Of a stretch of DNA of 11,803 bases, positions 1 through 8,747 are shown piece by piece. Origin of the DNA: Saccoglossus kowalevskii (taxonomy: Eukaryota > Hemichordata > Enteropneusta > Harrimaniidae); NCBI RefSeq assembly GCF_000003605.2, contig NW_003143815.1, positions 250,171 through 261,973 of the forward strand, read 5' to 3'. Under the pieces are notes generated by a model that saw only the letters and a program-made list of their open reading frames with translations, was not told the origin of the DNA and ran no database searches. How positions within the stretch are numbered: the stretch's first letter is position 1; every line of letters begins with the position of its first letter. The position numbers were made by a program, and so were the translations under genes.

Positions 1-777
1 CTTTAGTCATATACATAGTACACTATTTTGTATTATGCACTTATGCCTTATGTATAGAGTTATTGTTTTATAACAACTACACTTTCCAATAATATATTTC
101 AACTGTTACCGAATCTCAATGAAGACTACTTGCATTCTGACATACTTGAGAAATAGATTTTGGTGGTCAATGTCAACGTTCTATCGTTATAGCAGTGTTT
201 TCCAGAACTTAACAATCATTCATTCCCTACAATAATATCAACTAATTGTCATCTGCTAAAATGAATAATTTCCCGTGAACGCTATAGAATATTAAAAATT
301 CAATTTTCCTTTTTAGTTTATGATAGGCTTAACTTGTGCAAATTTAGTATTGAAAGCGTTACTGCTGATTACTTTGCCTATTGACTTATACTCGTTATCT
401 CGTTTCTTCTATGCGAGATGCAACGCGATTATTTGCGATTTTAAATTTGCGTCCTTAGCTGTTAAATGTCCTTTATTTTCTGTATTTTGTGATATTCCGT
501 ATTGTGCATTTATGTGGTCTAATTTTACACTCGCATGTGTTTCGTAAATTATCTGGGTATTCACATTCTGTTATACTGAGTAATAGGGCAATGTTTGTAA
601 ATTTTTATATTCGACCTTTTGATGAAATTCATCGGAAAAAGACATTTAGATTTATTATTAGACTGCGCCTTTCAACTTACCCCTTTGAAACAACAACACT
701 GTACATACATATGGAAATTATGGGAGAAAAGAGTTTTTTGACTTGTATTTGTTTTGCTATGAATTGTTATGATCGGA

Positions 778-839
<62 letters not shown>

Positions 840-1215
840 ACTGTCATATATAATACTGAAATGTCATATCACTCATCCCCACAAAAAGGCTCAGGTAATT
901 TATTTAAATTGACGTAACATGATATGAACAAGCTCTTGTTTTAGATGTAGTAGGGATGGGCGATATTTATATCCGGTCGTCTACTGTCATTCCAACCACT
1001 GCCATGATTGTTGCTATGGCAAAATGAGGTACATGCGTATCAATTTGAACAATTGTAAATTGAACTATTTTGCGCAATGTGGTCACATTTACGTGTGCTG
1101 AGAATCAGAGACAGGTCATTCCTATTGTGTTACTGTATATTGCGTGCATTCTGTCTTAACAGTATCCGTATTTAATTTATTACGACGTATACGAACTGAT
1201 TGAAGCAAGACTTAC
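1..1215 (-). other. Intron 4 (partial) of the H-NOX cyclase gene
   Basis: The donor GTAAGT is at 1215-1210 on the minus strand, and no acceptor with a convincing H-NOX continuation (I-I-K and the following helix) was found down to position 1, so the intron appears to leave the window. The stretch holds a perfect (AAT)20 tract, an RFX-like site at 1010-1023, and small plus-strand open frames at 320-547 and 489-782 with no recognisable domain. Nothing else is supportable here. Confidence 0.7.
778..837. repeat. Perfect (AAT)20 microsatellite
   Basis: Sixty bases of uninterrupted AAT, 20 copies with no mismatch. It lies inside the predicted intron 4. A perfect tract of this length is usually length-polymorphic between individuals. 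Confidence 0.99.
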
Positions 1216-1479
1216 CTATAACAACCCCTTTCATTCCTCTTCTGTTGGAATAATAATGAAGCATAATTGTTCCATCTTCCAGGTTCTCAACTCTAAACGA
1301 CGGTACCGTCATTTTAGGGTACGATGTTTTCATATAAACACTATGAAGATAATCTAAATTAGCAATGAACTCAGACATAGATGATCCAAGAGCACGTATC
1401 ATTGAGTCGAATCCAGCACGCATACACCATATTACCCAGAACTCTCCAAAAAGTTCCCAGACAACGTCTTCGGACACAT
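1216..1479 (-). CDS. Exon 4: H-NOX core with heme ligand and Y-x-S-x-R motif
   Basis: The exon is 264 nt, symmetric (phase 1 at both ends), between an acceptor ending ATTCATATAG and a consensus GTAAGT donor. It opens V-S-E-D-V-V-W-E-L-F-G, continues through G-F-D-S-M-I-R-A-L-G-S-S, then S-E-F-I-A-N-L-D-Y-L-H, where the last residue is proximal heme ligand H103. Y-P-K-M-T-V-P-S-F-R follows, and then H-Y-Y-S-N-R-R-G. It ends V-V-I-G, a point where animal cyclases continue into I-I-K. The open frame continues beyond both splice sites by chance and yields a 128-residue ORF (1172-1558) whose ends are intronic. This exon alone makes the family assignment near certain. Confidence 0.93.
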
Positions 1480-4400
1480 CTATATGAATATATGAACATT
1501 TTACACGTGCGTAAACGTACAATTCCACAATTGTACCGAAAATGATGATTTTATCCATCGAAGTAGATTAATTCAATCATAGTCGTATATTTTAAAGAAA
1601 CATATATTTCATATTTTAAAGTTATTGAATATACAACCCGGGACTGATACTGATTGTTAAACATAAATCAGTAGACAACACATAAACGAATGACAAACAA
1701 AGTTAAGAAGTGAAAGTCATGTATATGGATCGAAGCCATCATGATTTCGAATGTTAAAAATAATTAAATTATATTATTCAATATGTGACCACCAATAGTC
1801 GTCTACTGCTGTGAATATATTTCCATTCGATACATGTGGTTGCTTACTGCTTTATGTAAAACAAAAACGGGATTAATCGTTTGTGAACACTCAGTTTATG
1901 TAAAATTATAAAGGGGTTATGTATAGTGAAATATTTCTGTGTGTTTATATGGAATTAATATTGGGTCACATTTTTTGAGTAAGATATACCAGATCATCAA
2001 CGATTAAAGTATGGTAAGAAGACATAGAACTTACAGAGTGAAAATACTGTGGTTACTTGGTTGCTATATTTATGTCAACTAATGTAGATTTATATCGACC
2101 TACATAAAAACTGTATACATAAAATTAACTAGAATCCAAATAACAATATTCAATAATTAAACATAAAAATAAATTGTAATTGTTGTTTTTTTACGATAAC
2201 TCAAATGGTGAGTTAAAAACTGTATACTTTTCATTATAAAAGAAAAAAAACAGAGAATTCGACGAAGATGTGCGAAATACTGATTGAGATGCAGTAGATC
2301 TCTTTTTTTCCATACTGCCTTACAATTTAACTACAGATTAACTATTTAAAAGCATTGCATAGCTTTAATGTCGACAGATTTCTTCAAAATGTAAGTGCTT
2401 GTGACTGCTCTTCCTTCATATATGCCCCTGTTGGTAATGTTATTACACAGTTGAAAAATGTGCCATACATTGTGCTAAGTGATATGAGATAGAGCTGAAT
2501 ACTTTGTATTTAATAAATCTCTATGTATTAAATGTTTGACAACACAAACGAATATTTAAATTATAACAAAGCGCAAAGCGTCGGTCCTAACAATATTCGA
2601 TTGTAATATTATTTTTGTGAACTACTCATCAATATTGCTAATTGCTAGTTGAAATGACAGAGAGTCTGGTGCCAATTAGTTGAACATAAAATGATTTTTT
2701 TTTATTTCACACTGTCATGGAATATCGATCAATTGTTTACCATTATTAACTTCAAAATTGCATATCGATTATATGTACTGTTTTGCAACAAGCTAATATA
2801 AACATAACACATTCGCAAGTTCATGTGTATATTTTCTGAATTATTATTCAGTCCTTCGGAAAATCGGTGGATTTCACAGTACCTCGAATACAGTGTGTTC
2901 GGTAATAATCACGTGACTTCCGGGATCAACACGTTTTGGGTTCTACAGCACAAACCACACATAGTGCATGATGTTTTGCACAGAATGGCAAAATAAAACG
3001 CAATTAATCGTCAGTTCAGCCATCATAAAAGTAGAGTCAGGTCTGCCATTCTGTGTGTAGTGTATCTTCACCGAATAAAATTTTAGAAATGCTGTATTCA
3101 ATGTCTTTTTGACGTTAAATGTGTAATTACTATTCAAACTTTGTGTTGTATATTTGTACACGTCACATAATATAGCACTTTTTTATGCCTGAATACGAGA
3201 TTATTTTTATTTCACGTTTATCAGCGACTAAACATAGTTGAACTCTATCTAAGTTATAATAAGACATTTGCACAAATTTTTGACATCTTACAAATTGATA
3301 CCTGATTAAACACACTCGGATGATGATTCTCGACCAATTCTTCGATTGTGTTATGCAAATGTTGACTATGTCAAACTTTTCCCGTGATGCAATGTGTTGC
3401 CCTGCGTTCTTTAGATATCAGTTTTATAGCGACGTGTGCATCGCGTATAAAATACATTGTATGTTTTCGCAGACACATGAACAACACTCGTGATTACCGC
3501 CTGTGGCTCGGATTGATACGGTACTCCGGCGGTAAACAGTCGTGTCGACTGACGTCACTCTAAGATAAAGTATCATGGGATTATACATAAATAACAACTT
3601 TAAAATAGAATTTTCCTGATGTCTTTGTGCATCAGTTAACTCACCTAGTGTCTGAGCGGCGGATGCCACTAAGGCATATGTCGCGTGATCAGGATATTGA
3701 TTGTAGTTGATAAACTGGTCATCTACTTTAGCGTGGTTTCTATGGATAATGGATTATATTTGGCGTATTAGTGGAACTTAATGCGAATTATAAAATAAAT
3801 CTGGAAAAGTGCGTTTTATTATTTTTCATATACAAATTATTATAGTAAATACACATTTTAGAGATTTTCACTTCTGAATTAGAAGCATGATAACAAATAC
3901 CACAAAACACACATTGATATCATTCATAATTTTTCGTTTTCGTACTCTCAATGCGACATTATTTCTATATATTACAAATATTACATTTATAATGGTTAGT
4001 AAGAAGGCGGCCCTACAACAGAAGACAAGACATGATGAAAAACGATGTCACATCAATAATCCAGACGATGGTGAATCATTTGCGTGGTGATTCGGCTGTC
4101 AATTATTTCTATACTAAGTAAATTATTCTTTGTAGCAGACGCCAAAGTAATTCAGCCTATACCCCGCAGTTATTGGTCTCATAACGCTATTACAAAATGC
4201 TAAGTGAGCTGTGCAATAATTCCCTATGCTAAGTCATATATGTACTAGTTTCAGCTATAGTTCCTAGTACATTGCGACGTCGTAGCTGATATCCGTAGCA
4301 AATTCATGTTATCCTGAAAGTACATCATTTTGCTGCAATGTTGTGGGACTCACTTTTTTTTAAAAAAAAACCCATTACCTAACTGTTTGATCAAAAACAT

Positions 4401-7400
4401 TTTTTTAGGATAAAACATTCGAATTCGATGACAAAACTCGATTCGTTTCGATAATAGTTGCACAAGAGGTGACCAAATGTTGGAGCGCCCGTGTGTCATC
4501 TTATGTCATAAATTCAAAAGAGTTGCATTTTTTTATAATCTATTTTATAAAGTATGTGATTAAACGATTAAAGGCTTAACATGGCACGTATAGATAAATT
4601 ATTCAACAGATATGTAAATCTGTTTCAACCAATTTCCCTTATCATTCACACACACCGTTGTCCTACCTTATTTTTTCCCATACTTCTTCACCATATCTTT
4701 CAAGCACTAGTTCCTTTATACAAATATTGATGATTCCATACTGAAAATAAGGGTAACGGCATGGATATTAACATTATGATTCAAGAAACCATCCCATCTT
4801 ACTTGCTGCCAAAATTAAACCTGGTTGTTGTCAGTAATAAAGTAGTTTTGATTTGTAGACGATGTCTGATTTTGATCTGAGTTTATTTCATTATGGCTTG
4901 CTACCCGCCAACAACCGAGCCATCTGGGAATGTTGTGACAGAAAGCCATCGAGGATAGAAGATATTTTCACGCATAATACGGAGTATTATGCAGTCATAT
5001 TTTTTACGCGGCATAATGAGTAAATACAACCTTCATTTCAAACAAACGCTGGGCGGAGCATGCAGGTCTGTTATTATTACATGCGCTCCAGGATTTTGCA
5101 AAATATTTATAAAAAAGTTGTAAATACTTTGTATGAAATGTTCGGATCAGTGTACGCAATAAAGTGATCTACATAATTCTGGCCAATGATAGGTTAATTC
5201 GGATTTACACACTAGTTAATGAACGTACGCGAAATTGCTTCAAACTCAATCACAAGCAGGCCCCTAAATGTTAACTAACATATTACTATGGTTACCTTAC
5301 AACCACTCACCCATTATTCATGTGTTACTGCCCATCAAATACGTCCAGCAATTTACATCAAAATGTTTAATATACTGAACGCAAACTACGTAACCGATAT
5401 CTGGTATGATTAATTATATGAAAACACAAAACAAACAGATCGAATTGTCTGCAATCTAAAATCAAAGACACTTTTCAATGCTGCAGTACACGTGCGTATC
5501 AGAAATACTGAGACAAATGTGCGGACAGAGACACATCTGGATGCCGATATATGACATGATTAATTGTGCAAACACGAAACATGTCTCAAAAGCAGATCTG
5601 ATTGCTTGAAATCCAAAACCAAGGACATTGTACATTCTGTTACAGAATAAGTCCATATTAGATTGGAAATACTGAGACAATGTTTTTCCCTGACATACAT
5701 CTGGATGCGGATATCTGGCATGATTAATTATCCTAAAGAGTGCAAGCACAAAGCATGTTTCAACAGCAGATCGGATTGACTTAATCCACTAACCTAGGAC
5801 ATATTCCATTATGCTACATTATGTGAATATCAGTCTAGAAATGCTGAGACACATTATGTGAATATCAGTCTAGAAATGCTGAGATACATTCTTTGACAAA
5901 CTCTCATTCAATATTGGCCACTATAGTAATATACTTTTATAGTGAAGTGTGGAGACAATCATAAATCTTATATGATTGGAATAAATTCCTAATACTTTGC
6001 AGACTATTTTATAAATCATAGCCGTTAAAGTACCTCTATTATTATGTCCCAACTCCGCTCCTCAAACACATGGACTGTGGTCACGAAATAAATAAATATA
6101 AATTAAGTACATATATACTCATTGTATGTGATTGTGTTAAATGTGTGGCTCTAGAATAATATAAGTGTGAAAAGGTTCATTTAAAAACTCCGTTTTGAAA
6201 AACGACCATTATGGTCTCATTTAAATTAGGCACATTAGCTATTTAATAGAAACGAGTTCTAGTGTTGAAGCACGGAAGCACTTTAGAAGTTGCTTGGATA
6301 ATATTTATATTTTATATTCATTTTTGGAATTTGGGTTTTTTAACATCAATTTAGGTATCAAATGTGTTGTTAAGATCGGGTCAAATTGAGGCTGTACCTC
6401 TAAGAAATTGAATATAATTTAGGTTTATTGTATTAAAAATATATAATGTTCTGTTGATTCAATATTAGGCCGATTTTGGTAGGTTTTCAAGCCGGTCAAT
6501 AATATGAATATTAAACCATGTGGAATATTCCGTCTGGTACTTCAAATGGATTTTTTTTTTTAAATTTAATGATGGTGATGATAATGATCGCACGATATAT
6601 GTATGGCGTCATTGTGTTTTCATATTACTGGCTAGAAATTCCATGCTATGCAACTCTGTCTAATTTCGATGACATGAACCAATAGCAACAAAACGGGAAA
6701 TGAGTGACAGTGAAATCATAGTTATTTTCATTTGGTTTATTTGGTTGGGAAATTCAATTTTGGTTTCATACAGAACGTTATAGGTTCATTTTTTCTTTGG
6801 ATCTTACCACACATGCGCTATGTTCATTGACCAGTTTGTGTGTGCGCAGCGTGTTATAAAAGTCTGCAATGCAAACGCCGTCATAAAACTTATATTGAAC
6901 TACCCACAGGACATTCTCCGTCGTTCTTAGTGTGATTTTATGTTAACCGAATAACAGCAACAGAACTTAGGATACAAAATAACATAGAATAAAAAGTGTG
7001 TTGTCACCCTAGAAAAATTTACTTTTCATTTGTATTTAATAAATCTTAAATAACACATACGTAGATATGGCAAAGAATCGCATATTGTACTACATTAAAA
7101 TCGTTTTACACTTCATACATTTATTAATTTAGCTATAAAAAATATAAACCCCACTGTTTTAATTTGCTTTCAACCTAATGTTGCGATTGCTTTGGCTCAT
7201 TTTATCATGTCTTCGTGAGTTACTACAGCTAACATTACTACACACGCTTGTGTAATGTGTAACGTATGACCAAATGAATTTGCATTATGTCTCTCTTCCT
7301 TGTCGTGCCACAAAACACAACTAGAACAAAGTACTTGGTTACAAATAAACACTCGCCGAATCGCTACAAGAATATGTTCAGTAGGATCTTTATTAACTGA

Positions 7401-8650
7401 TACATGGCCTTCTTTGGCGCAGTGATCGTGGCGTAGAGATTGACGTGATCGTAACTTCAAATCCTCTATTTCATATTGTAATGTTATAACATTCTTTTTA
7501 AATAATTGTATCCAAATTGTATACGCAATCTTCCTTTTTAATTCAACCATGTCATATCTTTATTTTTTAATCGAAAACGCTCACTGCAGCTGCTCCATAT
7601 AGAACTGGCGTGAAATACAAAATTACAATAAGCTATGGACTGTCAGTTCGCATTATGATTATATTAAAACGTACATTCTAGTAATCCTTAACAACATGTA
7701 ATAAGGAACATAAATGCTGGTTATAAATATATATATATATGGGTTATCTGATCTCACTTTAAACACGTATTGATATGTTTATAAAAACATACAAAAACAC
7801 ACTACTTCAGATGACATATTACATGGCTGTATATTATATTATCACAGATTACAGTTTTGAAATTCTGGAAAATAGTGAACACTGTGACAACATAATAACG
7901 GAAATCATTATCAGCTTTGAGTCACTGTGTCGACGTTATGAGTGAATCTATTATGGGGCTGTCTATATGAATTCTTACAATAGCTAGAACTATAGAAATA
8001 TCGTCATTACATTACAACCATCACAACATGAGGAAAAACGTCATAACTATTTAGAACACTATTTTCACTTTATCTAGCTGCTGATCAATACATACATACG
8101 TATATACGTACATGTATTCATTTTGTAATACCAAACACAAGATGCATATTGTATCGATTACACGTAGTACACTGTATTGATCATATTGTTGAATTGAAAA
8201 CGAATGTCATATCAAGGACATCGTAAACTACCGTAACCAACAAGACAGCACTTTGTGTAGCAAAAAAAGGTGGAAAATAGTTCATATCTCGCATGCACAC
8301 TAGCGATAACACTGAAAATACACTACAACTTAAATGAACTTGGTACATTGAATTGGCATGATGGAATGGCATCTGCCTGCCGTGTCGATGCGTTTGCCGT
8401 AATCGCGAGTGCGCATACTGTAACATACGAACTTGTGTTACTCCAACCGTATGGCCATATACTTATACACATAACGTGTGGTTACAATAATTATCAGTTT
8501 GGCTAAATGTGTTTGACCGTACAAAATGGGTTATCGTTCACATGATTAAACAGTCTTATTACCGCTAAGCAGTGCGTAATAATATTTTGAAATCACTGAA
8601 TACGATTTGTGATTTTATCATTTGATTGAAAGAAAGTTGTGTCTTACCAT
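1216..8650 (-). CDS. GUCY1B-like: Soluble guanylate cyclase beta-type subunit, N-terminal H-NOX domain; exons 1-4, partial gene
   Basis: Joined minus-strand exons 8648-8650, 4667-4740, 3645-3739 and 1216-1479 give 436 nt of uninterrupted frame, or 145 residues plus one base. The protein begins MYGIINICIKELVLERYGEE. It carries the H-NOX landmarks in the expected order and spacing: N-terminal M-Y-G, a W at 21-22, Q-F at 34-35, a Y-P-D at 41-43, F-G at 68-69, proximal heme ligand H103 in N-L-D-Y-L-H, Y-P at 111-112, P117 in V-P-S-F-R, and Y133-x-S135-x-R137. In this family the histidine ligates heme iron, the Y-S-R triad binds heme propionates, and NO binding activates a C-terminal cyclase that makes cGMP in the cytosol. 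Residue counts match vertebrate beta1 to within about two positions. Only the sensor part lies in the window, so the cyclase domain and the exact paralogue (beta1, beta2 or an atypical invertebrate class) are inferred. A stand-alone H-NOX protein is a less likely alternative. Confidence 0.9.
2909..2924. promoter_or_regulatory. Composite E-box (TCACGTGA) and ETS-like (ACTTCCGGG) site
   Basis: The plus strand reads TCACGTGACTTCCGGG, so the minus strand reads CCCGGAAGTCACGTGA. This joins a palindromic CACGTG E-box to an ETS core GGAA, an arrangement known from animal promoters and from paired bHLH/ETS binding. It stands out as GC-richer than its surroundings in intron 3. Binding and function are inferred from sequence only. 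Confidence 0.35.
3550..3557. promoter_or_regulatory. CRE-type octamer TGACGTCA in intron 3
   Basis: Full palindromic cAMP-response-element octamer about 90 bp downstream of the exon 3 donor. It is one of three identical octamers in the window. bZIP (CREB/ATF) binding is inferred. Confidence 0.4.
3645..3739 (-). CDS. Exon 3: H-NOX residues 26-58
   Basis: The exon is 95 nt long, phase 2 in and phase 1 out. It follows an acceptor reading TTATCCATAG and ends CAG-ACA-CTA-G before a strong GTGAGT donor. The translation N-H-A-K-V-D-D-Q-F then Y-P-D-H-A-T-Y-A-L-V-A-S-A-A-Q-T-L matches the second segment of H-NOX domains, including the Q-F, the 12-residue spacing to T-Y, and the alanine-rich L-V-x-A-A helix. 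A second possible acceptor 17 nt further in (AAGTAG at 3723) would be phase 1 and would not join exon 2 in frame, so the outer acceptor is preferred. The intronic pyrimidine tract is weak, though a CTAAT branch-like sequence lies upstream. Confidence 0.9.
3740..4666 (-). other. Intron 2 of the H-NOX cyclase gene
   Basis: The 927-nt intron runs from the GTAGGA donor after exon 2 to the CCATAG acceptor before exon 3. It contains a T8A9 run at 4354-4370, a 9-bp inverted repeat at 4240-4272, and a 67-codon plus-strand frame at 3887-4090 with no recognisable domain. No other gene is seen. Confidence 0.8.
4240..4272. repeat. Inverted repeat, 9-bp arms with 15-nt loop
   Basis: Arms ATGTACTAG (4240-4248) and CTAGTACAT (4264-4272) are perfect complements. 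The element is intronic. No tRNA or known small RNA fold is recognisable around it. Confidence 0.6.
4667..4740 (-). CDS. Exon 2: H-NOX residues 2-25 and part of codon 26
   Basis: The exon is 74 nt long. The upstream intron ends in a good pyrimidine-rich acceptor (TTATTTTCAG) and the exon opens TAT-GGA-ATC, giving Y-G-I-I-N. It closes GAA-AAA-ATA-AG before a GTAGGA donor. The translation contains E-L-V-L-E-R-Y-G-E-E-V-W-E-K-I, which is the typical first helix of H-NOX domains with its conserved G-E-E-x-W. It ends in phase 2, which exactly fits the one leftover base that opens exon 3 and makes an AGA arginine codon. The exon is too short to stand out in a long-ORF scan, and was found by looking for the family's N-terminal pattern upstream of exon 3. 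Confidence 0.9.
4972..4992. repeat. Near-gapless inverted repeat (hairpin), 9-bp arms
   Basis: GCATAATAC, loop GGA, GTATTATGC: a perfect 9-bp stem with a 3-nt loop. A further GCATAAT copy follows around 5013. It lies in intron 1, about 230 bp upstream of exon 2 in the gene's sense. Confidence 0.7.
5396..5885. repeat. Degenerate tandem repeat, three units of about 150-175 bp
   Basis: Three head-to-tail units start at 5396, 5546 and 5710, each opening with a version of GATATCTGGCATGATTAATT. They share later blocks in the same order: a CAGATCxGATTG block, an AAxCxAGGACAxT block, then GAAATACTGAGACA and ACATCTGGATGC. Spacing differs by small indels and identity is moderate, so this is an old local expansion. 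Open frames across it, such as minus-strand 5462-5749, are products of the repeat and not a recognisable protein. Confidence 0.8.
5816..5885. repeat. Recent 35-bp tandem duplication nested in the older repeat
   Basis: Two adjacent 35-bp copies (5816-5850 and 5851-5885), each beginning ACATTATGTGAATATCAG, differ only at the last base. The near identity contrasts with the decayed units around them, so this duplication is younger. Confidence 0.95.
7727..7740. repeat. (AT)7 dinucleotide tract
   Basis: Fourteen bases of alternating AT in intron 1. It is a minor simple repeat. Confidence 0.9.
8097..8110. repeat. 14-bp perfect palindrome TACGTATATACGTA
   Basis: The sequence equals its own reverse complement with no spacer, within a run of alternating purine-pyrimidine bases. 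No function can be assigned. Confidence 0.7.
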
Positions 8651-8747
8651 CGTGTGCAGCGCTGAGAATCTCCTTAGAACAGCATCAGTTATGATATAAA
8701 GTACCGTAACTGTTTCTTCACTGCACGCCAACGCTAACAAATGATAT
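8648..8747 (-). other. Exon 1: 5'UTR and isolated start codon of the H-NOX cyclase gene
   Basis: Reading leftwards on the minus strand, the exon ends CACACG-ATG directly followed by a GTAAGA splice donor, with the donor GT at 8647-8646. The start codon at 8650-8648 is therefore the whole coding part of this exon. It supplies the phase-0 methionine needed by exon 2, which starts with TAT-GGA and has an in-frame stop but no ATG in the intron sequence just upstream. An A at -3 suits initiation. The right end at 8747 is only a predicted transcription start, placed at an initiator-like TCATATC lying 28 bp downstream of a TATA box. The junction rests on position, phase and donor quality, not on protein similarity, so it is less certain than the other exons. 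Confidence 0.65.
8674..8685 (-). other. Minimal upstream ORF in the predicted 5'UTR
   Basis: The minus strand reads ATG-CTG-TTC-TAA, a three-residue frame that ends 23 nt before the predicted cyclase start codon. If the transcript begins near 8747 this is the only upstream ATG. Such short uORFs can lower translation of the main frame. Its role here is inferred. Confidence 0.4.

Larger units (their letters stand above)
1480..3644 (-). other. Intron 3 of the H-NOX cyclase gene
   Basis: The 2165-nt intron has a GTGAGT donor at 3644 and an ATATAG acceptor ending at 1480. It is AT-rich with many homopolymer runs and no recognisable coding exon on either strand. The small minus-strand frame at 2943-3161 has no recognisable domain. 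Short features worth marking are a joined E-box and ETS-like sequence at 2909-2924 and a palindromic TGACGTCA at 3550-3557. Confidence 0.8.
4741..8647 (-). other. Intron 1 of the H-NOX cyclase gene (3.9 kb)
   Basis: It runs from the GTAAGA donor after the start codon to the TTTTCAG acceptor before exon 2. It holds a degraded tandem-repeat block (5396-5885), a 9-bp hairpin at 4972-4992, an (AT)7 tract at 7727-7740, a 14-bp palindrome at 8097-8110, and a 117-codon minus-strand open frame at 7197-7550 with no recognisable domain. Its length rests on the exon 1 assignment. If the real first exon lies elsewhere, part of this stretch is intergenic. Confidence 0.6.

Noticed and set aside
320-782. 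Two overlapping plus-strand frames (320-547 and 489-782)
   Set aside because: No domain is recognisable, the composition is that of translated AT-rich DNA, and the second one stops inside the AAT tract.
1172-1558. Single-exon 128-residue protein on the minus strand
   Set aside because: Only 1216-1479 carries H-NOX sequence. The N-terminal part beginning M-D-K-I and the tail after V-V-I-G are intron read-through beyond clear splice sites.
3424-3669. 81-residue minus-strand frame starting M-A-S-A-A-Q-T-L
   Set aside because: Its first residues are the end of exon 3; after the GTGAGT donor the rest is intron.
3722-3724. Alternative acceptor for exon 3 (AAGTAG)
   Set aside because: It would leave exon 3 in phase 1, which does not match the phase-2 end of exon 2.
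3887-4090. 67-residue plus-strand frame with a charged C-terminal half
   Set aside because: It is short, lies in intron 2 on the opposite strand, and no family is recognisable.
4354-4370. T8A9 run as the centre of a foldback transposon
   Set aside because: The flanking sequences do not continue as inverted repeats beyond the homopolymers.
5462-5749. 95-residue minus-strand frame
   Set aside because: It lies across the degenerate tandem repeat, and its apparent patterns come from the repeat units.
6801-6810. GTAAGATC donor-like site on the minus strand as the start-codon exon end
   Set aside because: The nearby ATG would join exon 2 out of frame, unlike the ATG-GTAAGA at 8650.
8181-8506. 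Overlapping frames on both strands (8181-8426 minus, 8270-8506 plus)
   Set aside because: They overlap antisense in intron 1 with no recognisable domain on either strand.
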